Below, piece by piece: positions 24,840 to 32,855 of a stretch of 64,000 nucleotides of DNA. Numbering within the stretch: the first letter of the stretch is position 1; each line of letters begins with the position of its first letter. The notes beneath the pieces were generated by a model. It did no database searches and was not told the DNA's origin. It saw nothing but the letters and a program-made list of their open reading frames with translations. Source of the stretch: Streptomyces sp. MA5143a (GTDB lineage: Bacteria; Actinomycetota; Actinomycetes; Streptomycetales; Streptomycetaceae); assembly GCF_900290235.1 (NCBI RefSeq), contig NZ_OLMK01000037.1, forward strand, positions 1 through 64,000, given 5' to 3'. A program made the position numbers and the translations under genes.

Positions 24840-26078
24840 TCAGAACGAGTGCGGCAACCAGGGCGCGGCGGTCGAAGAGCAGAACCCGACGGACGCCTCG
24901 GTGAGCGCCCCCGGCCGCAGTTCCCGCACCCGCCCTGCCGCACCCAGCGACGCGAGGCTCACCCCGCCCAGATAGGCCGACGCCAACTCCCGTACGGACA
25001 GGGCGAGATCGGCGGCCCGCCCGGTCCGCTCACAGCTCGCCCCCCGCGCGTCGCCGACCAGCCGCCAACGCCCCTCGTTCCAGGGGCAGAAGGCGTCCTC
25101 GACCTCCAACACCAGGTCCACCGGCGCCTGATAGGTCCGCGCCTCCAACGCCGCCCCGACGTCCACGAGCCGTACGTGCGCATCGTCCTGCACCCGCAGC
25201 CCGCACCGCCGGACGTCCGACACCATGTGCAGCCACGGCTCGTCCACCGGCCGCCGGTACGCGACGACCGACGACGTCAGATCGATGTCGAGGAGGAACC
25301 GCCACAACGCGGCGTGCGCGGCCGGATCCACCGCCTCCAGCGCGCTCAGCCGGACGACCCCCGCGGCCCCGCCCGGCCCCCAGTCCGGTTTGACCCGGAA
25401 CCGCGCGTACCCGACGAGCCCCTCGTCCCCGCCCCGCTCCGCCACCACGCACTGCAACGGTGAGCCGCCCGCCCGGTGCCGGTCCGTGTCGAGCAGCTCC
25501 ACCTGCTCCCAGCCCGGCCGCCGCACCAGCATCCCCGCCCGCTCCGGCACCCTGCGCGCGTACACCGCCTCACAGGCGTCGAGGGCCTCGGCCGGGTCGG
25601 CGTACCGCAGCCGTACGTCGTCGGTGCCGGGCGGCACGGACAGCCGGACCCGCGTGGTGTCGACCTCGACCACGAGCCGGTGCGTGGCGACGCCGTACCC
25701 GAACCGGCCGTAGATCGCCGGTTCCGACGCGACCAGCACGGCCAGCGGCTCGCCCCACGAGCGGACGTCCGCCAACTGCCGCCGCATCATGGACGTCAGC
25801 ACCCCGCGCCGCCGGTGCGTGGCCGCGACCCCCACCATCGTCACGCCCGCCGCGGGGACGGCCGCACCACCGGGAACCGTGATCCGGAAGTCGAACGCCC
25901 CGGCCGTCCCCACGCATTGGCCGCCGTCCCAGGCGCCGAGCGCGCGGCCGTGGTCGAGGAGCGACTCGTCGAGGTCGCGTTCCTCGGCGGGAGCCCGCAT
26001 CCCCCCGAAGGCCCTCAGGAGGTTCGCGTACCAGACATTCCAGTCGTCCTTGCCCAGCACCCGCAGCTCAGTCGTCAT
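24840..26078 (-). CDS. GNAT acetyltransferase of the Eis family
   Basis: A 412-residue protein with the three-part architecture of Eis: an N-terminal GNAT domain with acetyl-CoA-binding VGVAATHRRRGVLTSMMR, a central GNAT-like domain, and a C-terminal sterol-carrier-like domain. The chain ends in ...WLPHSF; in Eis proteins the free carboxylate of a C-terminal Phe acts as the catalytic base, and that residue is kept here. Mycobacterial Eis acetylates aminoglycosides and protein lysines. Streptomyces copies are common and mostly uncharacterised, so resistance should not be assumed. ATG 26078 begins the usual family start; no strong Shine-Dalgarno is seen. Confidence 0.87.
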   Translation of the reverse strand: MTTELRVLGKDDWNVWYANLLRAFGGMRAPAEERDLDESLLDHGRALGAWDGGQCVGTAGAFDFRITVPGGAAVPAAGVTMVGVAATHRRRGVLTSMMRRQLADVRSWGEPLAVLVASEPAIYGRFGYGVATHRLVVEVDTTRVRLSVPPGTDDVRLRYADPAEALDACEAVYARRVPERAGMLVRRPGWEQVELLDTDRHRAGGSPLQCVVAERGGDEGLVGYARFRVKPDWGPGGAAGVVRLSALEAVDPAAHAALWRFLLDIDLTSSVVAYRRPVDEPWLHMVSDVRRCGLRVQDDAHVRLVDVGAALEARTYQAPVDLVLEVEDAFCPWNEGRWRLVGDARGASCERTGRAADLALSVRELASAYLGGVSLASLGAAGRVRELRPGALTEASVGFCSSTAAPWLPHSF

Positions 26079-26291
26079 GTGCCATGCGTAGCAGCGCCCT
26101 TCGTTACGAGCGAGTTAATTTCCCCATGCCGCACGGGGACATCGTGGGATCCTTCACAGGTGCCGCGCGAGGGCCGCAGGACGGCTCCCGTGTGAGATCT
26201 GTGTGAGATTCGTCGTGAACCGGCCCTCGGAAGGGGGACAAGTAGGACCTCCTGTGCACAGGGGCTGGTCCGATGGATAAGGTCCCGAACA

Positions 26292-27464
26292 ATGGCAGCA
26301 GGACGAGAGCGGCGCGCGGCGGCCGATACGCTCACGGCCCGGATGAAGAAGCTGGTTCACCGGGTCCGCACCGGCGTGCGCAAATCCGCCGTCGACTACT
26401 TCCGGGGCGACGGCTCCGACTGGGTCGCCCTGGCCGGTCTGCTGCTGATGATCCCGCTCATCGCGATGCTCACCATGATCGACCCGGTGTGGTTCTCGCC
26501 CGCCGCGCTGGTCCTGCCCATCGTCGCGGGCGGCCTTCTGCTGCGCCCCGCCAGCCTCCTCGGCCTCTACGCCGGCGCCGCGACCGCGCTGATCATCGAG
26601 TCCGTGCAGCTCGGCCCCTACACCGAGGGCCCGGCGAGAGTGACACCCGGCATCGTGCTCGTGGTCGCCGCCTGCGGGTTCTTCGGCCTGCTCATAGCCC
26701 AGTTCCGCAGCCGCGTCGGCGTCCCCTGGCGACGCGGCGGCACCATGCTCTTCGACCTCCGCGAACGCATCCGGGTCCAGAGCAAGTTGCCACAACTGCC
26801 CTCCGGCTGGCACCGCGAGATGGCGCTGCGCCCCGCCGGCGGCCAGTCGTTCTCCGGTGACTTCGTCGTCGCGGCCCGCACGAACGGCGGCCGCACCCTC
26901 GAAGTCGTCCTCACCGACGTCTCCGGCAAGGGCATGGACGCCGGCTCCCGCGCCCTCCTCCTCTCCGGCGCCTTCGGCGGCCTGCTGGGATCGCTCCCAC
27001 CGCACGCCTTCCTCCCGGCGGCGAACGGCTACCTCCTCCGCCAGGACTGGGACGAGGGCTTCGCGACCTCCATCCACCTCGTCCTCGACCTCGACTCCGG
27101 CGACTACGAACTCTTCTCCGCGGGCCACCCGCCCGGCCTCCAGCTCAGCGCCGGAACCGGCCGCTGGGAGGAGAAGGCCGCCGAGGGCCCGCTCCTCGGT
27201 GTCTACGACGGCGCCCAGTTCGACCCCGTGAAGGGCTCGCTGCGCCCCGGCGACGTCCTCATGCTGTTCACCGACGGCCTCGTCGAGACCTCCGACCGCG
27301 ACATAGTCGAGGGCATCGACCGCCTCACCGGCGAGGCCGACCGCTACGTCCCCGGCGGCTTCCACGGCGCCGCCTGGCACCTCATCGAAGCGGTGGCCAA
27401 GGACGTCAACGACGACCGGGCCCTGCTCCTGATCTGCCGAGAGGGCCCCACGGCCCCGAAGTGA
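26292..27464 (+). CDS. Membrane-bound PP2C-type phosphatase with SpoIIE domain
   Basis: A 390-residue protein. Residues about 40-140 contain three to four membrane helices (WVALAGLLLMIPLIAML, PAALVLPIVAGGLLL, IVLVVAACGFFGLLI), and residues about 165-385 form a SpoIIE/RsbU-like PP2C domain with metal-binding Asp motifs (GDFVVAA, VVLTDVSGKGMDAG, DVLMLFTDGLVE). Such enzymes dephosphorylate anti-anti-sigma factors, and Streptomyces has dozens. No partner anti-sigma gene is adjacent. ATG 26292 has AAGG about nine bases upstream; ATG 26343 (MKKLVHRV) is an alternative. A hairpin starts three bases after the stop codon. Confidence 0.87.
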   Translation: MAAGRERRAAADTLTARMKKLVHRVRTGVRKSAVDYFRGDGSDWVALAGLLLMIPLIAMLTMIDPVWFSPAALVLPIVAGGLLLRPASLLGLYAGAATALIIESVQLGPYTEGPARVTPGIVLVVAACGFFGLLIAQFRSRVGVPWRRGGTMLFDLRERIRVQSKLPQLPSGWHREMALRPAGGQSFSGDFVVAARTNGGRTLEVVLTDVSGKGMDAGSRALLLSGAFGGLLGSLPPHAFLPAANGYLLRQDWDEGFATSIHLVLDLDSGDYELFSAGHPPGLQLSAGTGRWEEKAAEGPLLGVYDGAQFDPVKGSLRPGDVLMLFTDGLVETSDRDIVEGIDRLTGEADRYVPGGFHGAAWHLIEAVAKDVNDDRALLLICREGPTAPK

Positions 27465-27466
27465 CA

Positions 27467-27491
27467 GCGCGCGCCCCCGAGAGGCGCGCGC
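27467..27491 (+). terminator. Terminator after the SpoIIE-type phosphatase gene
   Basis: GCGCGCGCC (27467-27475) pairs with 27483-27491 around a 7-base loop, directly after the stop codon. Confidence 0.6.
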
Positions 27492-27530
27492 ACCCGGGCG
27501 AACGGGCCACCAGGGGCCGCAGGTGCCGGG

Positions 27531-27680
27531 CGTACCCGCCACCGGGGACCGCGGGGACCGGGCGTACCGGCCTCCGGGGACCGCGGGGACCGGGCGTACC
27601 GGCCTCCGGGGACCGCGGGGACCGGGCGTACCGGCCACCGGGGACCGCGGGGACCGGGCGTACCGGCCTCCGGGGACCGC
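27531..27680. repeat. 32-bp tandem repeat, four full copies plus a partial copy
   Basis: Units start at 27531, 27563, 27595, 27627 and 27659 (the last is truncated after about 22 bases). Units 2 and 3 are identical; units 1 and 4 differ at one to three positions (CACC versus CTCC in the middle). The sequence is over 80 percent GC and not coding, because a 32-base period breaks any frame. It ends about 31 bp before the HD-domain gene. Confidence 0.92.
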
Positions 27681-27711
27681 GCCCGCCTGACACACCACAG
27701 GAGCCCACCCC

Positions 27712-28194
27712 ATGAACCTCTCCCTCGCGGACATCGAAGCCGTCGCCCGCGGCGCCCACGCCGGCCAGACCGACAAGGCGGGCCGCCCCTACACCGAGCA
27801 CCTCCAGGCGGTCGCCCATGGTGTGGCCGCCCGCGGCGGCGACGAGGACCAGATCGCCGCGGCCTGGCTGCACGACGCCGTCGAGGACGAGGCCCTCACC
27901 GAGGACTGGCTCGCGGAGGCCCCGCTGACCGTCCGTACGAAGAACATCGTGCTGGCCCTCACCAAGCGCCCCGGAGAGGCCCCGGAGGCGTACGCGGCGC
28001 GCATCCTCGCCACCCCCGGCGCCGTGCTCGTCAAACAGTCCGACCTCGCCCACAACGCGAACCCGGCCCGCCTGGCCGTCCTCGACGAGTTCACCCGGGC
28101 CCGGCTGACCCAGAAGTACGCCCGCATGCGAAACCTCCTCGGCCTGCCGGACGAACCGGCGACCGAGGAGGTCAGGGACAAGCAGGACGGCTGA
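27712..28194 (+). CDS. HD-domain phosphohydrolase, RelA/SpoT-hydrolase (MESH1-like) type
   Basis: A 160-residue single-domain protein. H-x-n-HD-x-n-D metal ligands are visible: PYTEHLQAVAHG, AAWLHDAVEDE and KQSDLAHNANPARL, matching the HD domain of RelA/SpoT and the stand-alone MESH1 type, which can hydrolyse (p)ppGpp or NADPH. No synthetase or TGS/ACT domain is present. AGGAG lies 8-9 bases before ATG 27712. A 32-bp repeat array lies immediately upstream, between it and the phosphatase gene. The stop codon is only three bases from the end of the convergent acyltransferase gene, and no terminator separates the two. Activity is inferred from the fold only. Confidence 0.82.
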   Translation: MNLSLADIEAVARGAHAGQTDKAGRPYTEHLQAVAHGVAARGGDEDQIAAAWLHDAVEDEALTEDWLAEAPLTVRTKNIVLALTKRPGEAPEAYAARILATPGAVLVKQSDLAHNANPARLAVLDEFTRARLTQKYARMRNLLGLPDEPATEEVRDKQDG

Positions 28195-28197
28195 GCC

Positions 28198-29391
28198 TCA
28201 GGTCCTCGCGCCGGCCTTCCCGCGCTCGCGGGCCAGCTCGGTCGCGTCCCGCTTGAAGGCCCACTCCATCTTCGGCTCCATCGCGAACCGGAACATCCGC
28301 TGCACCGGCGGCGTGCACAGCACGGTGATGACGGCGGCCGCGAAGAAGGTCACGAACAGCTCGCCGAGCGGCTGGTAGATCCACGCTTGGAGGTCGTACC
28401 AGTCCCAGAAGCGCGAGCCCTTCGCGAGGAACCCGTGCAGCAGATAGCCGTACAGGGTGCCCGCGCCGAGCACGGTGAACCACATCTTCCGCCGGGGGAC
28501 CCAGGCGAAGAAGCACGTGGTCAGCACCATGGAGCAGCCGAACAGCGCGAACGTCATCACGACACCGGCCCACCACGGCGCACCCAGCTCCTGGGCGCTG
28601 TCCCGGTGGTAGAACCAGGCCGAGTTCATGTCCGGGCCCAGCCAGTACGCCATCGCCAGCGCGCCCGCCAGCACCGGCACGGACAGGATCCGCACCTCAC
28701 GTCGGCGCATGAACTGGAAGTGCGCCGGCTTCATGAACAGACCCACCACGAAGAACGGCAGGAACTGAAGGACGCGCTGGAGGTCGAGGTCGTCACCGAT
28801 GTCCGGCGACACGGAGGCGAGCGCCGCGATGGCGAGCGCGAGCGGCACCGGCCAGCGCACGACCTTCCACAGCGGCGTCGTCAGCCGCCAGACGAACAGC
28901 GCGATCAGGAACCAGGTGAGATACCAGGGGTCCAGCAGGCTGATCGGGTGCGACGGGTCGTCGTCGGCGTACCGCTTGAAGAACGAGTACGCGATCTCGA
29001 ACAGCACGTACGGCACCGCTATGCCGGTGACCAGCCGCCGCAGCCGGTCGGGACGCATGTCGAAACTGCGGGAGAAGTAGCCGGAGATGATGATGAACGC
29101 CGGCATGTGGAAGGTGTAGACGACCATGTACAGCGCCTCGGCGGCGCGGCTGTGGTCGGTCAGCGGCTCCCAGGCGTGGCCCATCGCGACGAGCACGATG
29201 GCCAGGTACTTGGCGTTGTCGAAGAACGCGTCGCGTTGTCTGGCCGGTCTGGTGTCCGGGGACGCGGCGCTCGTGGCCGGGTGGGGGGACGAGGACTTCA
29301 GCGAGCGTGGACTCGGCACTCCGTCCGCCGGCGACTGGGCCGGGGGGAGCGGCGCGCTGGTGTGGCCATGCGGTCGCAGCGAGTTCGTCAC
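28198..29391 (-). CDS. Membrane acyltransferase of the AT3 / fucose 4-O-acetylase-like family
   Basis: A 397-residue integral membrane protein with about ten helices. The N-terminus RDAFFDNAKYLAIVLVAMGHAWEPL contains the conserved His of acyltransferase family 3, and F-H-M-P-A-F-I-I-I-S-G-Y-F-S is the second family motif. Such enzymes O-acetylate cell-surface sugars or small molecules. The first 65 residues are a Ser/Pro-rich cytoplasmic tail. GTG 29391 is chosen for GGAGGG four bases upstream; the frame is open to a TTG at 29442 without support. It converges with the HD gene with a three-base gap. Its long upstream region (29392-29970) is shared with a small membrane protein gene. Confidence 0.82.
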   Translation of the reverse strand: MTNSLRPHGHTSAPLPPAQSPADGVPSPRSLKSSSPHPATSAASPDTRPARQRDAFFDNAKYLAIVLVAMGHAWEPLTDHSRAAEALYMVVYTFHMPAFIIISGYFSRSFDMRPDRLRRLVTGIAVPYVLFEIAYSFFKRYADDDPSHPISLLDPWYLTWFLIALFVWRLTTPLWKVVRWPVPLALAIAALASVSPDIGDDLDLQRVLQFLPFFVVGLFMKPAHFQFMRRREVRILSVPVLAGALAMAYWLGPDMNSAWFYHRDSAQELGAPWWAGVVMTFALFGCSMVLTTCFFAWVPRRKMWFTVLGAGTLYGYLLHGFLAKGSRFWDWYDLQAWIYQPLGELFVTFFAAAVITVLCTPPVQRMFRFAMEPKMEWAFKRDATELARERGKAGART

Positions 29392-29970
29392 AGACCCTCC
29401 CGCCGTGAACGACGCGGGCCGGTCCGAGCACTCGCTGCGCAAAGGGGGGACGAGGCAGCGGTGAACATCTGAGGCACCCTAGCGTTGTCTGTGCGAGTCA
29501 GTAAAACCATCGACGTTAATCCCGTATTGGTGAGTGCGTGTCCTCTCCGGGTACCCGGGATTCGGTGAAGTGAGCATCAGTCAGAGCGTCACTGTCCGTG
29601 CACCGAAGTGGCATGACACACGACCCTTCTGTCCGGATACATCCGGACTAAACGGTGCATAACATGCTCGGGCGACTCCGGCGGAATGTCCGGTTAATTA
29701 CCGTTCTCTGCACGGCCCTTGATGTGTTCGTGGCGACATTTCGAATTACCTGCGAACGGGATGTGTGTGCACGGAAACGATCACCGTGAATTCCCTCCCG
29801 GCGCCTTGTCGCCGGTCGCGGGACCGCCCGCGGATCCGCGTCACCGTGGCCGACGTTGCCTCACCTGCCGCATAGGACGGCGAGGTTGGTGGCACGATGG
29901 TTCTGGCGGGGTGCGCGTGGGGTCGGCGCCCCGGGCCGGGAGTGCGGACCGACCGAGGGTGTGATCTGTT
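29392..29970. other. Long AT-richer intergenic region with an operator-like palindrome
   Basis: This 579-bp stretch has no supported gene and is visibly less GC-rich than its surroundings between about 29480 and 29770. It serves as the upstream region for both the minus-strand acyltransferase gene and the plus-strand small membrane protein gene. A palindrome (29631-29648) and a related half-site near 29687 are the only structured elements I see. Confidence 0.55.
29631..29648. promoter_or_regulatory. Operator-like inverted repeat GTCCGGA-TACA-TCCGGAC
   Basis: Perfect 7-bp arms around four bases, in the long divergent intergenic region. A third GTCCGG half-site occurs at about 29687. Size and spacing suit a dimeric HTH regulator. 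The regulator is unknown. Confidence 0.5.
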
Positions 29971-30165
29971 GTGGCCATTTCGCTGTCAGTGGTTCTGTTG
30001 CTGGGGATCATTCTCATCGTCCTGATGAGGGGCGGGACGATCAAAGCCGGCCCAGCCGTCGTCGCCATCCTGTTCGGTTTCTTCCTCGCCTCCACCGGCA
30101 TGGCCGACGACATCCAACGCTTCCTGAACTCGATAGCGGAAACGATCAACTCGATCCAGTTCTAG
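29971..30165 (+). CDS. Small conserved-looking membrane protein
   Basis: A 64-residue protein with two hydrophobic segments (SLSVVLLLGIILIVLM and PAVVAILFGFFLAST) and an amphipathic C-terminus (DDIQRFLNSIAETINSIQF). GTG 29971 follows GAGGG by about twelve bases, a weak site. No domain is recognised. Its position a few hundred bases before the tRNA-Gly/tRNA-Pro/tig block suggests a short conserved Streptomyces membrane protein, but I cannot name it. Codon use is less extreme than that of neighbours yet consistent with coding. Confidence 0.65.
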   Translation: MAISLSVVLLLGIILIVLMRGGTIKAGPAVVAILFGFFLASTGMADDIQRFLNSIAETINSIQF

Positions 30166-30608
30166 CGAGTCGCCGCGACGACGCCGCCGTCACACTCGGT
30201 GGAGGTGAGGCGAAGGGGGGCGGAAGCTCCGCCAAGCGCCGAGCGCCAAGCGTCGACGCGAACCGCGCTGCGGTCGTCAATCCGGGTCGGCGTTCCGCGC
30301 GGTCGTCTGCCTGGCCGCGCTCTGTCGCGCCATGCCGCCGAAGAGTCGTACCAAGCCGCGTCGCAGTGCGGGCGGAGGGACCACCAGACGGTGCGGCGAC
30401 TCCTCGGCCCACGCTGCTCAGCCATAGGGAAGCGAGCCGGCTACCCCCACAAGTCAGCCCTGCGGCACGCTCCGCGGCAGCACGCATCACCGCGAAAGCC
30501 CAAGGGGCACGAGAGGGGCGCGAGAGGGGCACGGCGGGCTGGTCGGAGCACCGGAAATGATCAGGGCCAGGTCGGAGGAGAGATCCTCTGGCCTGGCCCT
30601 GAGTCGTC
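30166..30608. other. Gene-poor stretch before tRNA-Gly
   Basis: No gene is supported in this 443-bp stretch. An antisense frame (about 30146-30532, minus) has biased composition but no start signal or domain. Its right end carries the tRNA-Gly terminator hairpin (30561-30602). Confidence 0.45.
30561..30602 (-). terminator. Terminator of the tRNA-Gly gene
   Basis: TCAGGGCCAGG (30561-30571) pairs with CCTGGCCCTGA (30592-30602), with an inner GAGGA/TCCTC stem. It begins seven bases beyond the encoded CCA of the minus-strand tRNA-Gly. Confidence 0.75.
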
Positions 30609-30682
30609 TGGAGCGGGCGACGGGAATCGAACCCGCGTAGCTAGTTTGGAAGACTAGGGCTCTACCATTGAGCTACGCCCGC
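30609..30682 (-). tRNA. tRNA-Gly (anticodon TCC), with encoded CCA
   Basis: The minus strand folds as a cloverleaf: acceptor GCGGGCG with CGCCCGC, discriminator T, encoded CCA (30609-30611), anticodon stem CTAGT/ACTAG with loop CTTCCAA giving anticodon TCC (reads GGA), and T-loop GGTTCGATTCC. The body without CCA is 71 nt, usual for tRNA-Gly. Confidence 0.97.
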
Positions 30683-30847
30683 ACAGGTCGCGCCGCAGGT
30701 CGGGAGACCGCGGCACAGAAGGCATCGTAGCGGGTCGGGCGCCCTCGCCGCACACCCCTTCCGGCCGGCCCCGCGCGTCCGCCCGCGCACTCGGCAAATA
30801 CGGCGGCTCCCCTGGCCCGGGACATGTACCCTACGTGTCGCACCAGA

Positions 30848-30924
30848 CGGGGTGTGGCGCAGCTTGGTAGCGCGTCCGCTTTGGGAGCGGAAGGCCGTGG
30901 GTTCAAATCCCGCCACCCCGACCA
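30848..30924 (+). tRNA. tRNA-Pro (anticodon TGG), with encoded CCA
   Basis: Cloverleaf with acceptor CGGGGTG/CACCCCG, anticodon stem TCCGC/GCGGA and loop TTTGGGA giving TGG, T-loop GTTCAAATC, discriminator A and encoded CCA (30922-30924); 77 nt in all. It lies upstream of tig, as in other Streptomyces. Confidence 0.97.
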
Positions 30925-31005
30925 CCAGCCGGAACCCGCCGGGCCGACCGGCCGGGGCCTGCCGGGGCACGACCCGCGGGGCACCCGGTGTCTCAAGATC
31001 ACCTT

Positions 31006-31034
31006 TTGGGGCGTGTACCGCCTGCGGTTACTAT
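31006..31034 (+). promoter_or_regulatory. Predicted promoter of tig
   Basis: TTGGGG (31006-31011), 17-base spacer, TACTAT (31029-31034), a good vegetative-type pair. The start point would be near 31041, leaving a 120-base leader that contains a perfect 16-bp palindrome CTGCCGGATCCGGCAG (31099-31114). Confidence 0.55.
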
Positions 31035-31160
31035 GCAAGCTGCGCGCCCGTGTGTCTGCACTCTCACGTCTCTCAAGGGCCGCGAATCCGCTGAGGCTCT
31101 GCCGGATCCGGCAGGGGACCCAGCAGAACCCCAAGAAGTCAGCCACAAGGAGACCGAACC

Positions 31161-32561
31161 GTGAAGAGCGCCGTGGAGACCCTGAACCCGACTCGGGTTC
31201 GGCTCACTGTCGAGGTGCCCTTCGAGGAGCTCAAGGACAGCCTCGACGCGGCGTACAAGAAGATCAACCAGCAGGTCACGGTGAAGGGCTTCCGTAAGGG
31301 CAAGATCCCGGCCCGGGTCATCGACCAGCGGTTCGGTCGCGGCGCCGTGCTGGAGGAGGCTGTCAACGACGCGCTTCCGAAGCTCTACACCGAGGCGGTC
31401 AACGAGGCCGAGCTCAACGTCCTCGGCCAGCCCGAGGTCGACATCACGGAGCTGAAGGACGGCGAGACGCTGAACTTCACCGCCGAGGTCGACGTCCGCC
31501 CGACCATCGAGATCCCGGACTTCTCCGGCATCGAGGTCGAGGTCGACGCCGTCGAGGTCACCGACGAGGACATCGACAAGGCGGTCGAGCAGCTCCGTGA
31601 GCGCTTCGCCTCGACCTCCCCGGTCGAGCGGGCCGCCGAGGACGGCGACGTCGTCACGATCGACCTGCAGGCCAAGGTCGACGGCGAGGTCCTGGAGGAC
31701 GGTGTCGCCGAGGGCGTCTCCTACACGATCGGCTCGGGCGAGCTGCTCGACGGCATCGACGACGCCGTGAAGGGCCTGGAGGCCGGCGCCGAGGCCACCT
31801 TCACCTCCGAGCTGAAGGGCGGCTCGGCGGCGGGCAAGGAGGCCGAGGTCACCGTCAAGGTCACCCAGGTCGCCGCCCGCGAGCTGCCGGAGCTGGACGA
31901 CGAGTTCGCTCAGCTCGCCTCCGAGTTCGACACCCTCGAGGAGCTGCGCGCGGACAGCCGCAAGCGCCTGGAGAACATGAAGCAGTACGACCAGGCCACG
32001 CAGGCCCAGGAGCGCGTCCTGGAGAAGCTGCTGGAGCTCGTCGAGGTGCCCGTCCCCGAGAAGCTGCTCGAGGACGAGATCAACACCCGCAAGCACAACC
32101 TGGAGCACCACCAGCTCGGCCAGATGGGCCTCGACCTCGAGAAGTACCTCGAGATCCAGGGCAAGACGGTCGAGGAGTTCGACGCCGAGACCAAGGAAGC
32201 GGCCGTCAAGGGCATCAAGACCCAGTTCGTCCTCGACGAGCTGGTCGCCAAGGAGAAGCTGAACGTCAACCAGGAGGAGCTCACCGAGCACCTCATGCGG
32301 CGTGCGGCCTCCTCCGGCATGTCCCCCGACCAGTTCGCCCAGGCCGTCGTCCAGAACAACCAGGTCCAGCTCCTGGTCGGCGAGGTCGCCCGCGGCAAGG
32401 CCCTGGCCCTGGTCGTCGAGGCGTCCACGGTCAAGGACACCAACGGCGAGCTCGTCGACCTCGACGACGAGGACGAGGACGAGACCACGGAGGGCTCCGC
32501 CGAGACCACGGAGGAGACCCCGGCCGCCGCCGAGGCCGAGGAGAAGGCCCCCGAGGCCTGA
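31161..32561 (+). CDS. tig: Trigger factor, ribosome-associated chaperone and peptidyl-prolyl isomerase
   Basis: A 466-residue protein with the three trigger-factor domains: an N-terminal ribosome-binding domain with GFRKGKIPARVIDQRFG (signature loop near residue 45, here FRKGK), a central FKBP-type PPIase domain (about 150-240: DGDVVTIDLQAKVDGEV ... IGSGELLDGIDDAVKGLEAG), and the C-terminal helical arms. A 40-residue acidic tail (Asp/Glu/Thr/Ala) is typical of actinobacteria. It binds nascent chains at the ribosome exit tunnel. GTG 31161 has AAGGAG about nine bases upstream. It is followed by a strong terminator and then by clpP1, so it is expressed separately from the Clp genes. Confidence 0.97.
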   Translation: MKSAVETLNPTRVRLTVEVPFEELKDSLDAAYKKINQQVTVKGFRKGKIPARVIDQRFGRGAVLEEAVNDALPKLYTEAVNEAELNVLGQPEVDITELKDGETLNFTAEVDVRPTIEIPDFSGIEVEVDAVEVTDEDIDKAVEQLRERFASTSPVERAAEDGDVVTIDLQAKVDGEVLEDGVAEGVSYTIGSGELLDGIDDAVKGLEAGAEATFTSELKGGSAAGKEAEVTVKVTQVAARELPELDDEFAQLASEFDTLEELRADSRKRLENMKQYDQATQAQERVLEKLLELVEVPVPEKLLEDEINTRKHNLEHHQLGQMGLDLEKYLEIQGKTVEEFDAETKEAAVKGIKTQFVLDELVAKEKLNVNQEELTEHLMRRAASSGMSPDQFAQAVVQNNQVQLLVGEVARGKALALVVEASTVKDTNGELVDLDDEDEDETTEGSAETTEETPAAAEAEEKAPEA

Positions 32562-32582
32562 TCGCTCCGCTCACAGCACCAT

Positions 32583-32620
32583 GACGGGCCCCCGGATCAC
32601 TTGTGACCCGGGGGCCCGTC
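32583..32620 (+). terminator. Terminator of tig
   Basis: GACGGGCCCCCGG (32583-32595) pairs perfectly with 32608-32620, and the stem continues inward (TCAC/GTGA) after one mismatch to a tight loop. Confidence 0.88.
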
Positions 32621-32626
32621 GGCCTG

Positions 32627-32749
32627 CCCAGGGGCGCGGGGAACTGCGCGACCGGCCCCGTCCGAGCCGCACTCGCGTCTGCCACGCCAGGCGAATCGGC
32701 GGGTGCGGCTTTGCCATGGGCCGGTCGCGCAGTTCCCCGCGCCCCTGGG
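32627..32749. repeat. Inverted-repeat element with 32-bp arms (copy 2)
   Basis: The left arm 32627-32658 (beginning CCCAGGGGCGCGGGGAACTG) is exactly complementary to 32718-32749. The 59-base interior is close in length to that of copy 1 (60 bases). The core is shared with 23804-23913 and 39997-40027. It sits between the tig terminator and the clpP1 regulatory region. Confidence 0.93.
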
Positions 32750-32750
32750 C

Positions 32751-32840
32751 CGGGCCGGGCGTGACACGGTGCCCTGGGCGGGGCAGGGCGTCGCGGTGCC
32801 CTGGGCGGGCCGGGGGGGGGTGACACGGCGCCCTGTTCCC
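32751..32840. repeat. Degenerate GC-rich direct repeats upstream of clpP1
   Basis: Three imperfect copies of a 27-31 base unit centred on GACACGGTGCCCTGGGCGGG, interrupted by a run of nine G (32812-32820). It lies between the inverted-repeat element and the ClgR-type site. No function is evident. Confidence 0.6.
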
Positions 32841-32855
32841 GCAGCGGAGCGCATG

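Noticed and set aside
27461..27715. A plus-strand frame through the 32-bp repeats giving a Gly/Arg/Thr-rich peptide
   Set aside because: The 32-base period shifts frame at each copy and the sequence has no start signal; it is a by-product of the tandem array.
28387..29472. A 361-codon plus-strand frame opposite the acyltransferase gene
   Set aside because: Antisense shadow. The minus-strand product has membrane helices and family motifs.
30146..30532. A 128-codon minus-strand frame between the small membrane protein and tRNA-Gly
   Set aside because: No ribosome site, overlaps the end of the small membrane protein gene, and biased Arg/Ala/Thr composition; no evidence of coding.
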